Assembly: GCA_024760905.1 (NCBI GenBank)
Contig: CM045751.1
Span: forward strand, 13,445,001-13,509,000
Reading direction: 5' to 3'
DNA length: 64,000 nucleotides
Origin: Plotosus lineatus
Lineage: Eukaryota > Chordata > Actinopteri > Siluriformes > Plotosidae
Position numbers and translations under genes: made by a program. Under the pieces are notes generated by a model. It was not told the origin of the DNA, did not search any database, and was given only the letters and a program-made list of their open reading frames with translations. The stretch's first letter is position 1. Each line of letters starts with the position of its first letter. This document shows, in pieces, positions 1-10,894 of the stretch.

Positions 1-239
1 GTAAACACACGGGTCTTTCATTGTCTCCCACCGTAGTCACGGTGACGCCGAGTGCTACGTAGGCTTCGTTATATTTACTCGTCTTGACTTTCGGGTGACT
101 TTCTTTTGTCTCAATATCTCCATCGCTCTCCACCTTTCTCTTCGTTCCTGTTAGAAAATTTTACATTTTACATCAGTTGTTTGTTGACGGGTTGTTTACT
201 GCACTTCATATTGTTTGCTCGGTGCAAAAAACCTCTACA

Positions 240-402
240 CCATAGAACGGCAATGAGAGCGCCACTGCTAACTACTGGAGTGGATGTGCAATTACACTTA
301 ATTCTAGTACAGTATTCCAAAAAGGCATGTTCTCCAGGGTCACCCCCCACCCCACCCACACACATCACACCGCACCCCACTATTTGAGAAGCACTGCTTT
401 AT
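240..402 (+). mobile_element. hAT-type transposon terminal fragment
   Basis: A C-rich segment ends in a TTGAGAAGCACTGCT-like terminus. The same terminus closes the hAT remnant at 18889-20150 and appears in reverse at 33867. I see no coding capacity here. The assignment rests on the shared terminus only. Bases 1-239 and 403-654 hold nothing I recognise; the latter would be intron of the gene ending at 922. Confidence 0.4.
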
Positions 403-654
403 ACTCTGCTATCTGTACGTTATGATAGTTTATGCTGAAATTACTAATTATTTTACTGTGTTATTTGTCTTTATTGACTGGTTCCCACATTGTTTCTAAG
501 TTTTTGAGTTTATATCTAAAGAGTTATATTCAGAGTTATAAAGACCGAATCCCACATACCTTCGAAGACAGTCATACAGTATAACAAATCCCAAATTATT
601 TATCCTCCAACAGTTTACTGCAGAAAACAATGTTGGTTCTCCCTGCTTGTTTAG

Positions 655-922
655 TGGTGTTCATCTGCGACTCAAACCCTATGGTCCTGCTGAGTGCAAT
701 ACTGTAATGTCTCTTTGGAAAGGGATCAGAAAACATTATTATGTCATTCCTCCACAACAGCGCAGACACAGGAATGTTCCCATTCTGAAGGATTTAAGAG
801 AGACTCTCCTGGATGGGATACAAGTCAACGTACAGTTTCACAAACAACAGGAGGCCACAAATGATCGTTTCACGGCTTGGACAATTCAGTTACAGGGATC
901 AGGCTCTCTCAGTGCACGCTAG
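655..922 (+). CDS. Probable 3'-terminal coding exon of an unrecognised upstream gene
   Basis: An acceptor with a pyrimidine-rich lead (CCCTGCTTGTTTAG) is followed by an open frame of about 89 codons ending at the TAG at 920-922. It enters in phase 2, with the base at 655 completing a codon. The peptide looks protein-like, with balanced composition and stretches such as LWKGIRKHYYVIPPQQRRH and VPILKDLRETLLDG, and has no repeat character. A canonical AATAAA lies at 1166-1171, so 923 to about 1190 reads as 3'UTR. I do not recognise the family and assign no function. The rest of the gene would lie left of the window. It could still be a processed remnant. Confidence 0.5.
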
Positions 923-1165
923 GAGTTGACGGAACCATGTGCACAGGAAAATCTAGCTTTGTACAAACACGCCGTTTCTTTACCCATGTTCTGTGTTCAT
1001 TTCTAAACCGGAAGTAAACGTATTAAAAGTGAGTTGTTTTCCGGGTTATTATTTTGCCACTCTGATTATTTGTCAACTTGTGAATGCTTCTTCTAATCAT
1101 GAGGCTGGAATGAACAAGACGAACTCTGTCAAATTTTGTCACTTTAAAAATCCAAAAACCTTCAC

Positions 1166-1171
1166 AATAAA
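1166..1171 (+). terminator. Polyadenylation signal AATAAA
   Basis: A canonical hexamer lies about 245 bases after the stop at 922. T-rich sequence follows within 20-25 bases, as expected for a cleavage and polyadenylation site. It supports 655-922 being a terminal exon. Confidence 0.45.
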
Positions 1172-1204
1172 ATGTTTGCATTCATCTTTCTGAGGTTTAA
1201 TTAA

Positions 1205-1398
1205 TCATTAATTTTCTGAACTTCTTAATTCTAATTGGGGTCGTGGGGGAGGACGACGCCCATCTCAGCCGACAGGTCACCAGGCCATCGCAAAGCCAAT
1301 ACTTACAAATATTCACACTCACTCTCACACCTAGGGGCAATTTGGTACAGCCACTTAGTTTGCTGGGCATGTTTTTGGCCTGTAGGAGGAAACTATAG
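1205..1398 (-). repeat. SINE fragment (fish type)
   Basis: The segment is the reverse complement of a short interspersed element seen repeatedly in this window. Its signature blocks are a CATCTCAGCCGACA-like motif, CAGGCCATCGCA and TTTTTGGCCTGTAGGAGGAAAC. Better copies lie at 9400-9615 and 10105-10318. It ends exactly at the TA target of the transposon starting at 1401. Confidence 0.5.
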
Positions 1399-2141
1399 TA
1401 CAGTGGGCCCTTGACTATTCGCGGTTTTGCACTCACGGTTTGAGTATTTGCGGACTGCCAAGCAACTGACACGTCACTCAAATTCAGCCAATGGCTGTCC
1501 TCCTTCCTGCTGATTGGTTCAGATGATGCAACACCCCTTTATCCTCACTCTCGCACAAGTTTTCAAAGAGCCTCTTTTTTAGTATATTTTAGTTACCAGT
1601 TAAGCTGTATTATGCCACTCAAACGCTGTGCTTCTTCTCTGGCGAAGCGCTAGAAAAGGTAATGACGTTGGATGTCTCTTCTGAAGAAATAAGACTTTCT
1701 CCTGAAGAAACAACAGTTTCCTCTGAAGTGCCTGAAGAGAAATAATCATCTGAAGCACTCTAGTATTAAAGTATTTTTTCAATCATTATTCCAGTACAGT
1801 ACCTAAGTTAATGTTTAGAATGTTTGTGAGTGTGATTTTATGTACTGTGGTGTAGCATGTTTATCGTTTTGTTTTGTTTATCCAATTTATTGCATTTCAT
1901 ATTGTTTTATGTTCTTTTTTTTATGATCTGTGTTTTGGGGGACTTTGATTTTGACGGCTGTGTTCTCTAACTCTGTCCGCTCCGGCTGAGGGGTGTGGTT
2001 GAGCTGCTCCGTGGCTCACACCTGAATTTTATTCTCATCTACTCTCAATAAACACAAGCATGCTTATCTCTGCACTAGAGAATGAACTCACATTTTTGCA
2101 TTTGCAATTCACATTTATATATATATATATATATATATATA

Positions 2142-2925
2142 CAGTAAAACCTCCGCTTACGAACGCTTAAGCTCACGAACTTTTCGCCTCAAGAACATTA
2201 AATTTGCGAGCATATAGTCTCTGCTGACGAACTAGTTTTCGGCAGACGAATCAAACCACGCGGTCGAACAGCGCCACGGTGGCGGCCACGAGAAACTGAC
2301 GCACGCTCATGGCTTCACAGTTCGTACCCCTTTCTTTGAATGCGGAAGTGGTATGTGTTTGCTGGACATTTTGGACCATATTGAGTGTACTTTTGCTATT
2401 ATGGGACCGAAAAAGACCCCACCACAGGCGGAGATCATTGAAAAACACGAACGAGGTGTGCGTTTGTGTGACTCAGCGTCCCAGTACCAGTACGCTAAGT
2501 CTACCATTGCTCCCATCCTTAAGAACAAGGAAGCTATTAAGGGTGCGTGTGTGGCTAAGGGTGTTTCCAAACAGTAGGCGTTTCCAAACTCTCCTTCCAA
2601 ACAGTAAGTCCCGCCCTCCCTCCTCCTCCCACTCCATTCCATCAAGCCATCAACTACCATCACAAAGGTAAATAAAACGACTTTATTATACAGTACAGTT
2701 TATTTCTTTAATTACAATACAAGAGCACATTTATTATACATAAAATAAGGTATATTTTTGTGTAGTTTTAAGGCTTATTTAGTAGAAAATTATGTTTTAT
2801 GGGGACCTGGGAACGGATTATTCTCATTTTAATGGTTTCTTATGGGAAATAAATGTTCGGAAGACGAACTTTTCGCCTTACACACACTTTCTGGTAACCA
2901 ATTATGTTCGTGAGCAGAGGTATCA

Positions 2926-2928
<3 letters not shown>
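2142..2928 (+). mobile_element. Nested Tigger-like element with CENP-B-type HTH fragment
   Basis: The inverted termini are CAGTAAAACCTCCGCTTACG and, in reverse complement, CAGTGATACCTCTGCTCACG. The element sits inside a (TA)n tract. An open frame from 2401 to 2577 reads MGPKKTPPQAEIIEKHERG and later STIAPILKNKEAI, which matches the N-terminal helix-turn-helix of Tigger/CENP-B-like transposases (a motif of the form 'LKEKLEVIKLHEKG...STVSDILKNK'). The frame then stops, so this is a deleted, non-autonomous copy. Confidence 0.75.

Positions 2929-2929
<1 letters not shown>

Positions 2930-2962
<33 letters not shown>
2930..2962. repeat. (TA)n microsatellite
   Basis: A pure TA run lies on the right flank of the nested Tigger-like element. 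The matching left-flank run is at 2116-2141. The element probably inserted into one longer TA tract. Confidence 0.9.
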
Positions 2963-2967
<5 letters not shown>

Positions 2968-3274
2968 ATTATGCTGTATAATGTTTATATATTTTATTAA
3001 TAACTATCACAGTACAAAATTAAAAGGTTTTTCTTAATCATTACTACATTTTACTACATCAATACTGTATTAATGAGCAAGACTGTCTATAGAATGTGTT
3101 TAAGAAGCATATTTTAGAGCATGTAATAGATACACAATATTTTACTTCTGGTTGATCAGTCGCACATGTAATATGATACATGGGGTTTTTCTTCCGGGTA
3201 CAGAACTTGTGGATTATCTTCATTCACGGGAGGGGCCGGAACCAAACCCCTGCGAATACCGAGGGCCTACTGTA

Positions 3275-3390
3275 CATGTAGGAAACCCACGCAAGCAAAC
3301 TCCACACAGAAATGCCTGAGCCTGGGAATCGAACCCATGACCTTCTTGTATGAGAAGGCTGTGCTAACAACTGTGCCACTGTGGTATAAT
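3275..3390 (-). repeat. SINE head fragment
   Basis: The sequence includes GGGAATCGAACCCATGACCTTC followed by GTGCCACTGTGGT-like sequence. This is the reverse complement of a tRNA-derived SINE head (B box GGTTCGA-type, then A box). It is too diverged and wrongly embedded to be a tRNA gene. Confidence 0.5.
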
Positions 3391-3524
3391 TATAGTTTCT
3401 TTAAATTTTGTTCTTGTTTGCTTTTGATAAAGTATTTGAAACTCCAAATTAGGCTTAGATATTTTTGTATTTTATGACTACATTCGTCTTTAAAGTGTTA
3501 AAAAACATGCCGTGTGAGTGTGAA

Positions 3525-3660
3525 TAATAGTGTGTGTTGGCCCTGAAAAAGCCTTGCAGGCTGTCCAGGATGTATCCTCACCAGAGATGGATGAGACGGG
3601 TTCCAGCCTTCCGACGACCCTAATTCGGATTCAGAGGCTTAAAAATTCAAGAATGGATAA
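3525..3660 (+). repeat. SINE body/tail fragment
   Basis: The segment carries the GTTGGCCCTG...GGCTGTCCAGG...GATGAGACGGGTTCCAGCC...CGACCCTAATT pattern found in many other copies in the window, such as 16640-16780 and 52780-52915. It has no coding content. Confidence 0.5.
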
Positions 3661-3940
3661 TAATGTTGATATTATGCTTATTTATTTACTTATTTTCAGT
3701 GAAATAAAAGACTCATGAAATATTGACATTTTTCAGAAAGGAACAAGAGATGGGGGGGTGATTATGTCCCAAATTGTGGTGATTTTATCTGCACGTTTCT
3801 TTTAAATTGTTTATTGTTATTTTTTATTTTATTTTTTTTCTGTACATACTCCTTTACCATTTATGGTCATAAATCTGTCAAGAGAGGAAAAGAAAGCCAT
3901 TTAACAACATTAAAGTTTTGTCACAGTGCCAGTAACAGAC

Positions 3941-3941
<1 letters not shown>

Positions 3942-3994
<53 letters not shown>
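3942..3994. repeat. (GT)n microsatellite
   Basis: This is a near-perfect GT dinucleotide run of about 50 bases. The frames it keeps open (CVCVCV) are not coding. Confidence 0.95.
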
Positions 3995-3995
<1 letters not shown>

Positions 3996-4739
3996 GCCCA
4001 GTTACCAGGACACATCCAGGCATGTTCTCCATATCATCTTCAGCTTTGCACCTCAAAATGAACTCTGTTTGCACTTCTGCTGTGTGTTTGTTTTAGCAAT
4101 CCTTCTCTGTTCATGCGAGAAGAAGAAGTAACGGAGCAGTGACGCTTCATGCAGGTGCCAGGAACCGAAACGAGGCCATCGCATGCGCTTGTTTAGATCC
4201 TCTCACGTGCCAGAGAAGCCCAGTGTCTCTTCTATGATTTGTGTTCATGGATCACTGTGACATATGGAGTCATGTTTCTCATCTTTGGTAGGTGATGAAT
4301 GAGCTGCATTTTCACTTTCGGTCTAATTTCTGAAATTGCAGGTTCAAATTGAGTTCGGGTGTCAGGGTTCAGCAGGACAGATACACAATGGAAAATATGT
4401 ATTTAAAAAAAAAAAAATAACGGTTTGTTCTGGAAATGACTGAAATTTATCTGAGACCATCTCCAGCTGCATAAAGCATGAGGTCTTGTTGGGTTCATCA
4501 TCGCTTCCTTGTTGGATTCTTTGGTGTTAGGCATATCTTGGCAGAGTTGTTGATTATCTTGAGTTTTATGAGCAGAATTCCAATCAAATGTTCCTTTCTC
4601 TGGTGTTATTGGAGTCATGACTAGTTGCTGCTTTTACAACTTGTAACCACAACAGATCCGTGCCAACAGCACATATAAATATAGCATCCAAATTCACAGC
4701 CAAGCGGGAGGGTGGAGAATCAATTTGGGACCCTGTTCC

Positions 4740-5010
4740 CTTGACAAAGGTCAAAGATAAGCATGCAGAAAGATTTGTGCGGGGTCCTGCAGCTGGATGA
4801 GAGCACAGATGGAGCCACCTCAGCACCTGCCAGTTCCATAGAAGAGGGAGACGGATGGATTTTTTGTTGTTGTTGTTGTTGTTGTCATTGGAGGGGCACA
4901 TGCCTCAAATGATCTTATTTGTCTTACCATATTTGGACATATAGGACACTGATGAAGTTGACATCTTTGTTTATCAACTCCCTGAGACAAATTCTTGTCC
5001 AATCAAAAGT
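4740..5010 (+). mobile_element. hAT transposase remnant (ZBED5/FAM200-like)
   Basis: One frame at 4787-4840 reads LQLDESTDGATSAP. LQLDESTD is a strongly conserved stretch of ZBED5/FAM200-type hAT transposases, just ahead of the catalytic core. The frame is broken on both sides. The surrounding 4000-5280 otherwise holds only unrecognised sequence with no splice-bounded exon that I can support. Confidence 0.45.
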
Positions 5011-5280
5011 TCTCCTCTTCTGCTGACGCCAATAATGCATTCAGAAGCTGTCCCAAAAATGAATCAAAATCCGCCATCTTTAATGTACTTCCAGATGGTG
5101 CTGTTGGGCAGGTTGTGTAATAGGGAGATGGACTCATGATTGTTGGTACGTATCAACATTTGACAATTCTAGGACATCTGGGCAAAGTCTTAACCACAAG
5201 TGTGCCTCTGTCCACTCAGCAGTAGAAACAGGCACCGATACAAAATCCTGAGAAAGTTACCGGCAGTACACTACCGTCGA

Positions 5281-5428
5281 ATCCAGGCAGAGATAAGATA
5301 AGATAAGATAAGATAAGATACAGCTTTATTAATCTCACAATGGAGAAATTCACTGTTACAGGCTCTTGAGGTACTATCAGTAGGGGGTGCAAAAATAGAT
5401 ACAAGTACGAACATACACACATACATAT
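5281..5428 (-). mobile_element. LINE 3' end with (GATAA)n tail, inverted copy
   Basis: A (GATAA)n run is followed by a block whose reverse complement ends AATAAAGCTGTATC(TTATC)n. It is a reverse-complement match to 5727-5858. Pentamer-tailed 3' ends of this kind are typical of L2/Rex-like fish LINEs. Confidence 0.6.
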
Positions 5429-5858
5429 ATTGTGCAGGAAGGAGCGCTACCGCAGGTCGTTCATTCCCACCGCTGTCAGACTGTACAACGCCACTTTGTA
5501 ACTGTCTGTGAAAATACTGGTTATGTGCAATAAAAACCCCCGTGCACTTTAATCAACCACATCTACCCCACTGACTGTGAACCATATCAACCCATCTACT
5601 CCGCCCTCAGATACATTACACTTTAATATAGGCCAGTCTATAAAGTTGCTCCATTCTTTTCTTTTATTGTTTAGTAATTTATACTATTTATGTATCTATT
5701 TATTTATTTACTTATATAATATATGTATGTGTGTATGTTCGTACTTGTATCTATTTTTGCACCCCCTACTGATAGTACCTCAAGAGCCTGTAACAGTGAA
5801 TTTCTCCATTGTGAGATTAATAAAGCTGTATCTTATCTTATCTTATCTTATCTTATCA
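5429..5858 (+). mobile_element. LINE 3' end (L2/Rex-like)
   Basis: The C-terminal frame reads KERYRRSFIPTAVRLYN and then stops. This is the usual end of fish LINE polyproteins, and the 3'UTR ends AATAAAGCTG plus a (TATCT)n tail. The copy is severely 5' truncated. With 5281-5428 it forms an inverted pair of about 130-140 bp arms. Confidence 0.65.
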
Positions 5859-6095
5859 AGGGCCGGCCATGTCTCTCACTGTCTATGGTGAGAGGTTCAT
5901 GTAAAAGAACCATTGCTGACTTTCGTCAAGAGTAGATAGATAGCCATCAGCGTGTTACTGCCCCTTGCTAAGGGTTGGGTCAGGAAGGGCATCCGACGTA
6001 AGAACCAACGCCAAATCAAACATGTGAGTCGGATGATTCGCTGTGGTGATCCCAAAGAAAAAGGGAACAGCTGAAAGGAAAAGAAGAAGAAGTTT
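5859..6095 (+). repeat. SINE with RTE-like 3' tail (5' truncated)
   Basis: The copy contains the internal core (GAACCATTGCTGACTTTCGT, GGGCATCCGACGTAA) and ends with GATGATTCGCTGTGG...GAACAGCTGAAAGGAAAAGAAG. That tail is shared with the RTE LINE copies in this window. The tRNA-like head is missing. Confidence 0.7.
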
Positions 6096-7529
6096 AAAAA
6101 AAATTGGGCTGTAGAAGTACTGGATATGTTGTTGTATGTGATGGTGCTTGAGAGTGATATTAGGCTGACGGTTGGAGTTTTGGAAGATTATCTGTCTGGG
6201 GAGAGTGCACTGATGAAGACATGAGATAGCTGGACTAACGGACTAAAGTGCTGCTGCATTGCATTTTTTTTTCGCTAAAAATTTGAGCACTAAATCCCAA
6301 TGCAAGCGGTAGTCAAAAAGTATTATGTGTAATAAGGGAAAACATTAACCAAAGTGAAAATTGATAGTTGAAAAATTTCAACTACAAAAAAAAAAAAAAA
6401 AAAAAATCGGACCTGAATTTTCCTGAATATCATGTTACTTGGAAAGATGCTATCCAAGCCGTTAAGAACTGTTTTCCCCCTTTAAAGGTTCTCAGGCTAT
6501 GTAACAACACACAGTCCAGAAAGCCAGCAAAAAGCCCAAATTCAAAACCCAATAAATCATACAATTTCCAACCCAAACCCTGTAAACAACATTAACAGTC
6601 CAAACTGTTTTTGCCAATAGTAATATTTATACTTTTATAATGAATCAAGAGAATTATTAATGCTTGCAGAGTCTCCCTGAATAGTTACTACGATCTTGAG
6701 ATGGTCTTGTCTGTTGTATCAATGAAAAAAAAAAAAAATTCACTGGCACGCATTATACTTTTTATACAAGGATAGAGACTCGTGTATGAGAGCAGTCTCC
6801 TATATGTGGCTCCTCAGGCTCACTGAGATTTATTCAGTGTTTTGCTTGGACTGGATTTCAGAATCCATGTAAATCTATTTCATTAAAAAAAAGCCTTGAT
6901 GAAAGATCTGGCTTGGCTTGACCTGCATTAAGCTGCCACAACTTATGTTGTTGTGATCTGGTCAAATGGGTAGACCATCTTTGCCAACTGGAACTGGTAT
7001 CTTATTTTCGAGCTTCCTTATTATTTGATAAATTAATCATTTTACTTTAAAATACCTTTTTGTTAGTAATTTGTCTGTCGGTATGTTTGAGGTATGGTGT
7101 TATAAAATCGATCCTTTCTACCTAGTAAAGGTGGTCTACCAGCTTGGGCTGTGTTCTGGCAACCGGTATCTGGCCCGAATGAACTGTATTTTTCACCAGG
7201 GAGAGATGATGTATGAAATCAGTCGTGTGTAGTGTTTTATAAGGTTATTTCAACACAAACAATTACGGTCATAATCACATCTTTGGAAATTGAAATGTTT
7301 TTGACAGCTCTGGGTTCATATATTTTATTACGTACCATGTAAATGTGCAAAAAAACAATATTTCATGTGTTTATACTTGGTTGTGGGATAACAGTGTTTA
7401 AAAGTTAATTTCGCTTGTGGTATTCCATCATTTGAAAATCAAAACTCTTTGACCACTGTGTTTACAAATTGTAATTCCCAATGGGATAGAGGCTGACGCG
7501 AAAAGCAATTCCAATTTTCAAGAGGAAAT
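6096..7529. other. Unannotated intergenic stretch
   Basis: This is AT-rich sequence with an A21 run near 6387 and another A-run near 6726. I find no open frame with coding character, no paired splice signals and no recognisable repeat. Confidence 0.5.
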
Positions 7530-7725
7530 TCCATCCATCCATTAACCAACTATCTATACTGTTTATCCATCAGGGTTATGGTTGAAGGTGGAGCCAATCC
7601 CAGCTAACACTGGGTGAGAGGTGGAGATAGACCAGGAACAGGTCGCCAGTATGTTACAGGACTAATGTGAGTACAAACAACTAGTCATGCCACATTCACA
7701 CCTCATGGCAAATTAATTAGAGTAG
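7530..7725 (-). repeat. SINE fragment
   Basis: The segment shows the reverse-orientation pattern CCATCCATCCATTAACCAAC...GGAGCCAATCCCAGCTAACA...CAGGTCGCCAGT. This is the 3' part of a widespread fish short repeat. Confidence 0.55.
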
Positions 7726-7761
7726 TCAATTGATCTAACGCGTATGTTGATGGAACTGATT

Positions 7762-8725
7762 TTTTTTTTTTTTTTTTGGTATCTTCTGTCTCGAGAGACA
7801 ATGGAGTTCGCGCCATGGATCAGTTCATGGTTGGGTGACAGCGCCTGCTGTGGCTATAGAGTCCAGTTTTTGAGCGGCAGACTCTGTTGCAGTAGTCACA
7901 AATGAAGCGCCTGGCCGTGTGGGGGGCTGATGCTAGCTTCTGCAGTCTGCACTCTATTTTTCTCCTCCCACTGATCCTCTCTCCTCTTCTCATTGGTTTG
8001 GATGCCTGCCTTGACAACATGCCTCCAGCTACTGCGGTCAGTGGACACTGCCTCCCAGCCTGTTGGGTTAATATCACCTACCTTCAAATCATGTTTGAGA
8101 ACGTCCTTGTAGCGGAGGATAGGCCTTCCTGCAGGTGTGGAACCAGTGGCAAGCTTTCTGTATTCGGCCATCATCAATTTGGCTAATGTGACCGAGCCAT
8201 ATCAATCACCTCTAGCTGAGCAAGGTGAAAATGCTGGGCTGTGTCAGAACATTCTTGTTGGAGACATGATCTTGCCAGCAGATGCCCAGGATTCTTCAGA
8301 GGTAGTGCATATGAAAGGTGTTGAGTCGGCATTATTGGCGGAGTACAGGGTCCAGGCTTCTCAACCATAGAAGAACGTGCTGAGTATACAAGCTTGGCTT
8401 TTCGCTATCTTGGTGTTGGTAGTCAGCATGGCATTGTCCCATACTCGTTTTCCAAGGCTTGCCAACGCAGTTGCTGTTTTGCCGATGTGCGCCTTCAGCT
8501 CTGCATCCAGGGACAGATTGCTTGAGATGGTGGAACCCAGGTAGGTGAACTTATCCACAAGAATATGGAGATCCTGGGTGCGCCAATTGGAAGGATATCC
8601 TTTCCCGACCTTGCCGACTGGGTCCAAAGGAATGCGAAGCATGACGTTTGGCATCAGTCTGGCTGCAGGAGATGCTGGAACGGTGTTACTTGTAGCACTG
8701 AACCACCTGCAGGACCCCACTTCAG
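7762..8725 (-). pseudogene. LINE ORF2 C-terminal fragment (non-LTR retrotransposon)
   Basis: On the minus strand, split frames give the C-terminus of a fish non-LTR retrotransposon polyprotein. They include a FTYLGSTISSNLSLDAELKAHIG segment, then a YKDVLKHDLK...GWEAVSTDRSSWR segment. They end with a zinc-knuckle-like FICDYCNRVCRSKTGLYSHSRRCH. The poly-T at 7762-7779 is its poly-A tail. Several frameshifts make it a dead, 5'-truncated copy. The same family is present almost full length at 54345-57460. Confidence 0.8.
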
Positions 8726-9399
8726 ATTTTAAGGTTTACAAAAAGGTTTACTCCTTTTCCCTCATGTGATTTGGCCCGTCAGCTGAGATAGTTTACTGGG
8801 GTGTGGCGCGTAGAGCCAGAGCTTTGGGAGATGAACGAGAACCGGTTATCTGTCCACCCTACGAAATAGGGTGCAGCTGTGGCCAGACAAGGGCACTATC
8901 TCTATCCAGAGCTCCCTACATCCCAGGATCTGATCAATTCAGTGAATAATTATTTATAGTACGTATTCAAGAATAGAAACATAAGCAAAATGATAACACT
9001 TTATAAAAAAAATTAAATCGTGACAATTCACATGAGTTCTGAGTGTATGTGTAAGTAGTGTAGTATAACTACATTTAAGACTTTACACAGCAGATATACA
9101 GTACCATTTTAAAATCTTTATTTTTTTATTTTGAACACCAATGGGGAAATAAAGTATAATTCCCAATCCAAAAAACTTCACAGTTCTTCAGGAAGCTGCT
9201 TGCCAAACTCCCCTGAAATACTCATTTTGAATGGACGTGTTGGATGGTCTGTTTGGCTTCCTCTTCCCATTTATGGTCTTTCTGCTCTCAATGCCTGCTG
9301 TGCTCTGATTGGTTGCCCTTCTGAAGTGTGAGATTCTTTTCGTTTCAGTGTACTCAGAGGGCAGCTTGAGATACCAATGTGTATGGGGAGAGGTTCTTA
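8726..9399. other. Unannotated downstream flank of swap70
   Basis: The stretch is AT-rich and non-repetitive. I recognise no coding, RNA or mobile feature in it. Confidence 0.4.
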
Positions 9400-9615
9400 T
9401 TTAATCCTCATTAATTTGATGGGGAGGCTGGCGCCCGTCTCAGCAAGGATGGGGTCCACCCTGGACAGCTTACCAGGCCATCGCACCAGTCAACACTCAC
9501 ACCTCGGAGTGAATTGTAACAGCCAATTAACCTACTGTACATATTTTTGGACTGTGGGAGGAAACTAGACTACCCTGAGGAAACCCACACAAACACGTGG
9601 AGAACATGCAAACAC
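9400..9615 (-). repeat. SINE copy
   Basis: The reverse complement carries the shared blocks GTTTCCTC...CAGTCCAAAAATATG...AATTGGCTGTTACAATTC...GCCTGGTAAGCTGTCCAGG...GCCAGCCTCCCC. It is homologous to 10105-10318 and 52594-52915. Confidence 0.6.
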
Positions 9616-10104
9616 TTAAATTAATGAATAGTACAACAGTGTGCTATTCCTGTGACAACCAAGACTGAAAATGCACAACTGCACTTCACAGGTTTTTTTT
9701 TTTTTAATTATTATTATTAATAGTTTATTGTGAGAATTCAAGGTCTGTGAAATTTTCAAAAATCTGCAAGTCAAGCAAAACAGATGTCCTCAGGACAAGA
9801 GGCTCAAAAACAGACATGAATATTATTGTACCAAGAGACGAACTCCATGTCCTTCAGAATGGAATCCTTTAACATGGAGCTTTTATCAGTGTGAGAACGT
9901 GACTGTAATTATTTGAACAGTGACAGCTTGTCATATCAAAGAACCAATCCAATCCATCTGTGTATTATTATCTTAAATCTTATCTGACAGCGTTCGAGAT
10001 GTTTCGAGAACCAAGCTCCTGATGGATTTATTGGTACAAGAGTGACATCTAGTGTACAAGACAATACACATCACTAAGCTGTTATTCATTCATTTATTTT
10101 CATA

Positions 10105-10318
10105 TTCAACACTCACACAATCATTCACACGCAAACCTAGAAGTGATTTGGAACAGCCAATTAGCCGACTGTCCATGTTTTTGGACTGCGGGAGGAAACC
10201 GGAGTACCCGGAGGAAACTAACGCAAGCATGGAAAGAGCGTGCGATCTGGGAATCAAACCCAAGACCTTCTTGCTGTGAGGCGGACATGCTAACCACTAT
10301 GCCACTGTACCGCCAGTG
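10105..10318 (-). repeat. SINE copy with tRNA-like head
   Basis: Read on the minus strand it begins at the right with GGCGGTACAGTGGCATAGTG (A-box-like). A B-box-like GGTTTGATTCCC follows, then the bulk SINE body. It is diverged and carries mutations that rule out a tRNA gene. Confidence 0.6.
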
Positions 10319-10775
10319 CTAATAATTAAGAAATTAAAATAACACAAAATTATTGTGCATACTTTATGTGGAGTTTCCACTGAACAATACATTTAAATAT
10401 CCTATTACCTGCATATGCAAAACATTTTAATTATAAAAAAATAAACATGAGTGAACTGAGAATTAAATGATGACACAAATCTATCAAGTCATATCTTTGT
10501 AATCCATGTAATAAGATTCCACTGTAGCTTAATCTATCTATAAGTTTTTAATATTTCGATGCTCCAAAATAACAGGATTAATCATTCACTCATTTTCAGT
10601 AACACTTCATCATGACTGGTTCCTGGAGGAACCTGGACATGGGCAACAATTGTAGCTGTCACTGCTGTGTAATAGATTATAAAAAAATATAAAATAAGAG
10701 CCATCACAGCAACATACAACTCAGTGTTAAGAAATGTGTACATTTGCATGAAACATGGCGTCTATTTAAACAATT

Positions 10776-10894
10776 TTATAGGGCATGGTCTGGTTGTTTC
10801 TTGTTCTTCTGCCAAAGCTTCTCTCTCAGTTCCAGTTCTTGGTCTGTAAATGCCGCTACTCCCCAGTTGGTCATTTTCTGAGTACCTGAACCAC
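10776..10894 (-). CDS. swap70: swap70 exon 12 (codons 550-588 and stop)
   Basis: The exon encodes the C-terminal tail [20 protein letters not shown] and ends HAL then TAA (10778-10776). The tail matches the conserved SWAP70 C-terminus needed for F-actin binding. I could not place a convincing polyadenylation signal close downstream. Confidence 0.93.

Larger units (their letters stand above)
1401..3272. mobile_element. Tigger/pogo-like DNA transposon with nested insertion
   Basis: The terminal inverted repeats read CAGTGGGCCCTTGACTATTC on the left and, in reverse complement, CAGTAGGCCCTCGGTATTC on the right. Both ends abut TA (1399-1400 and 3273-3274), the target of Tc1/mariner/pogo elements. 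The interior has no intact transposase. It is interrupted by a second element at 2142-2928, and a repeat at about 1924-2070 recurs near 56036. Family placement is by TIR style. Confidence 0.65.
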
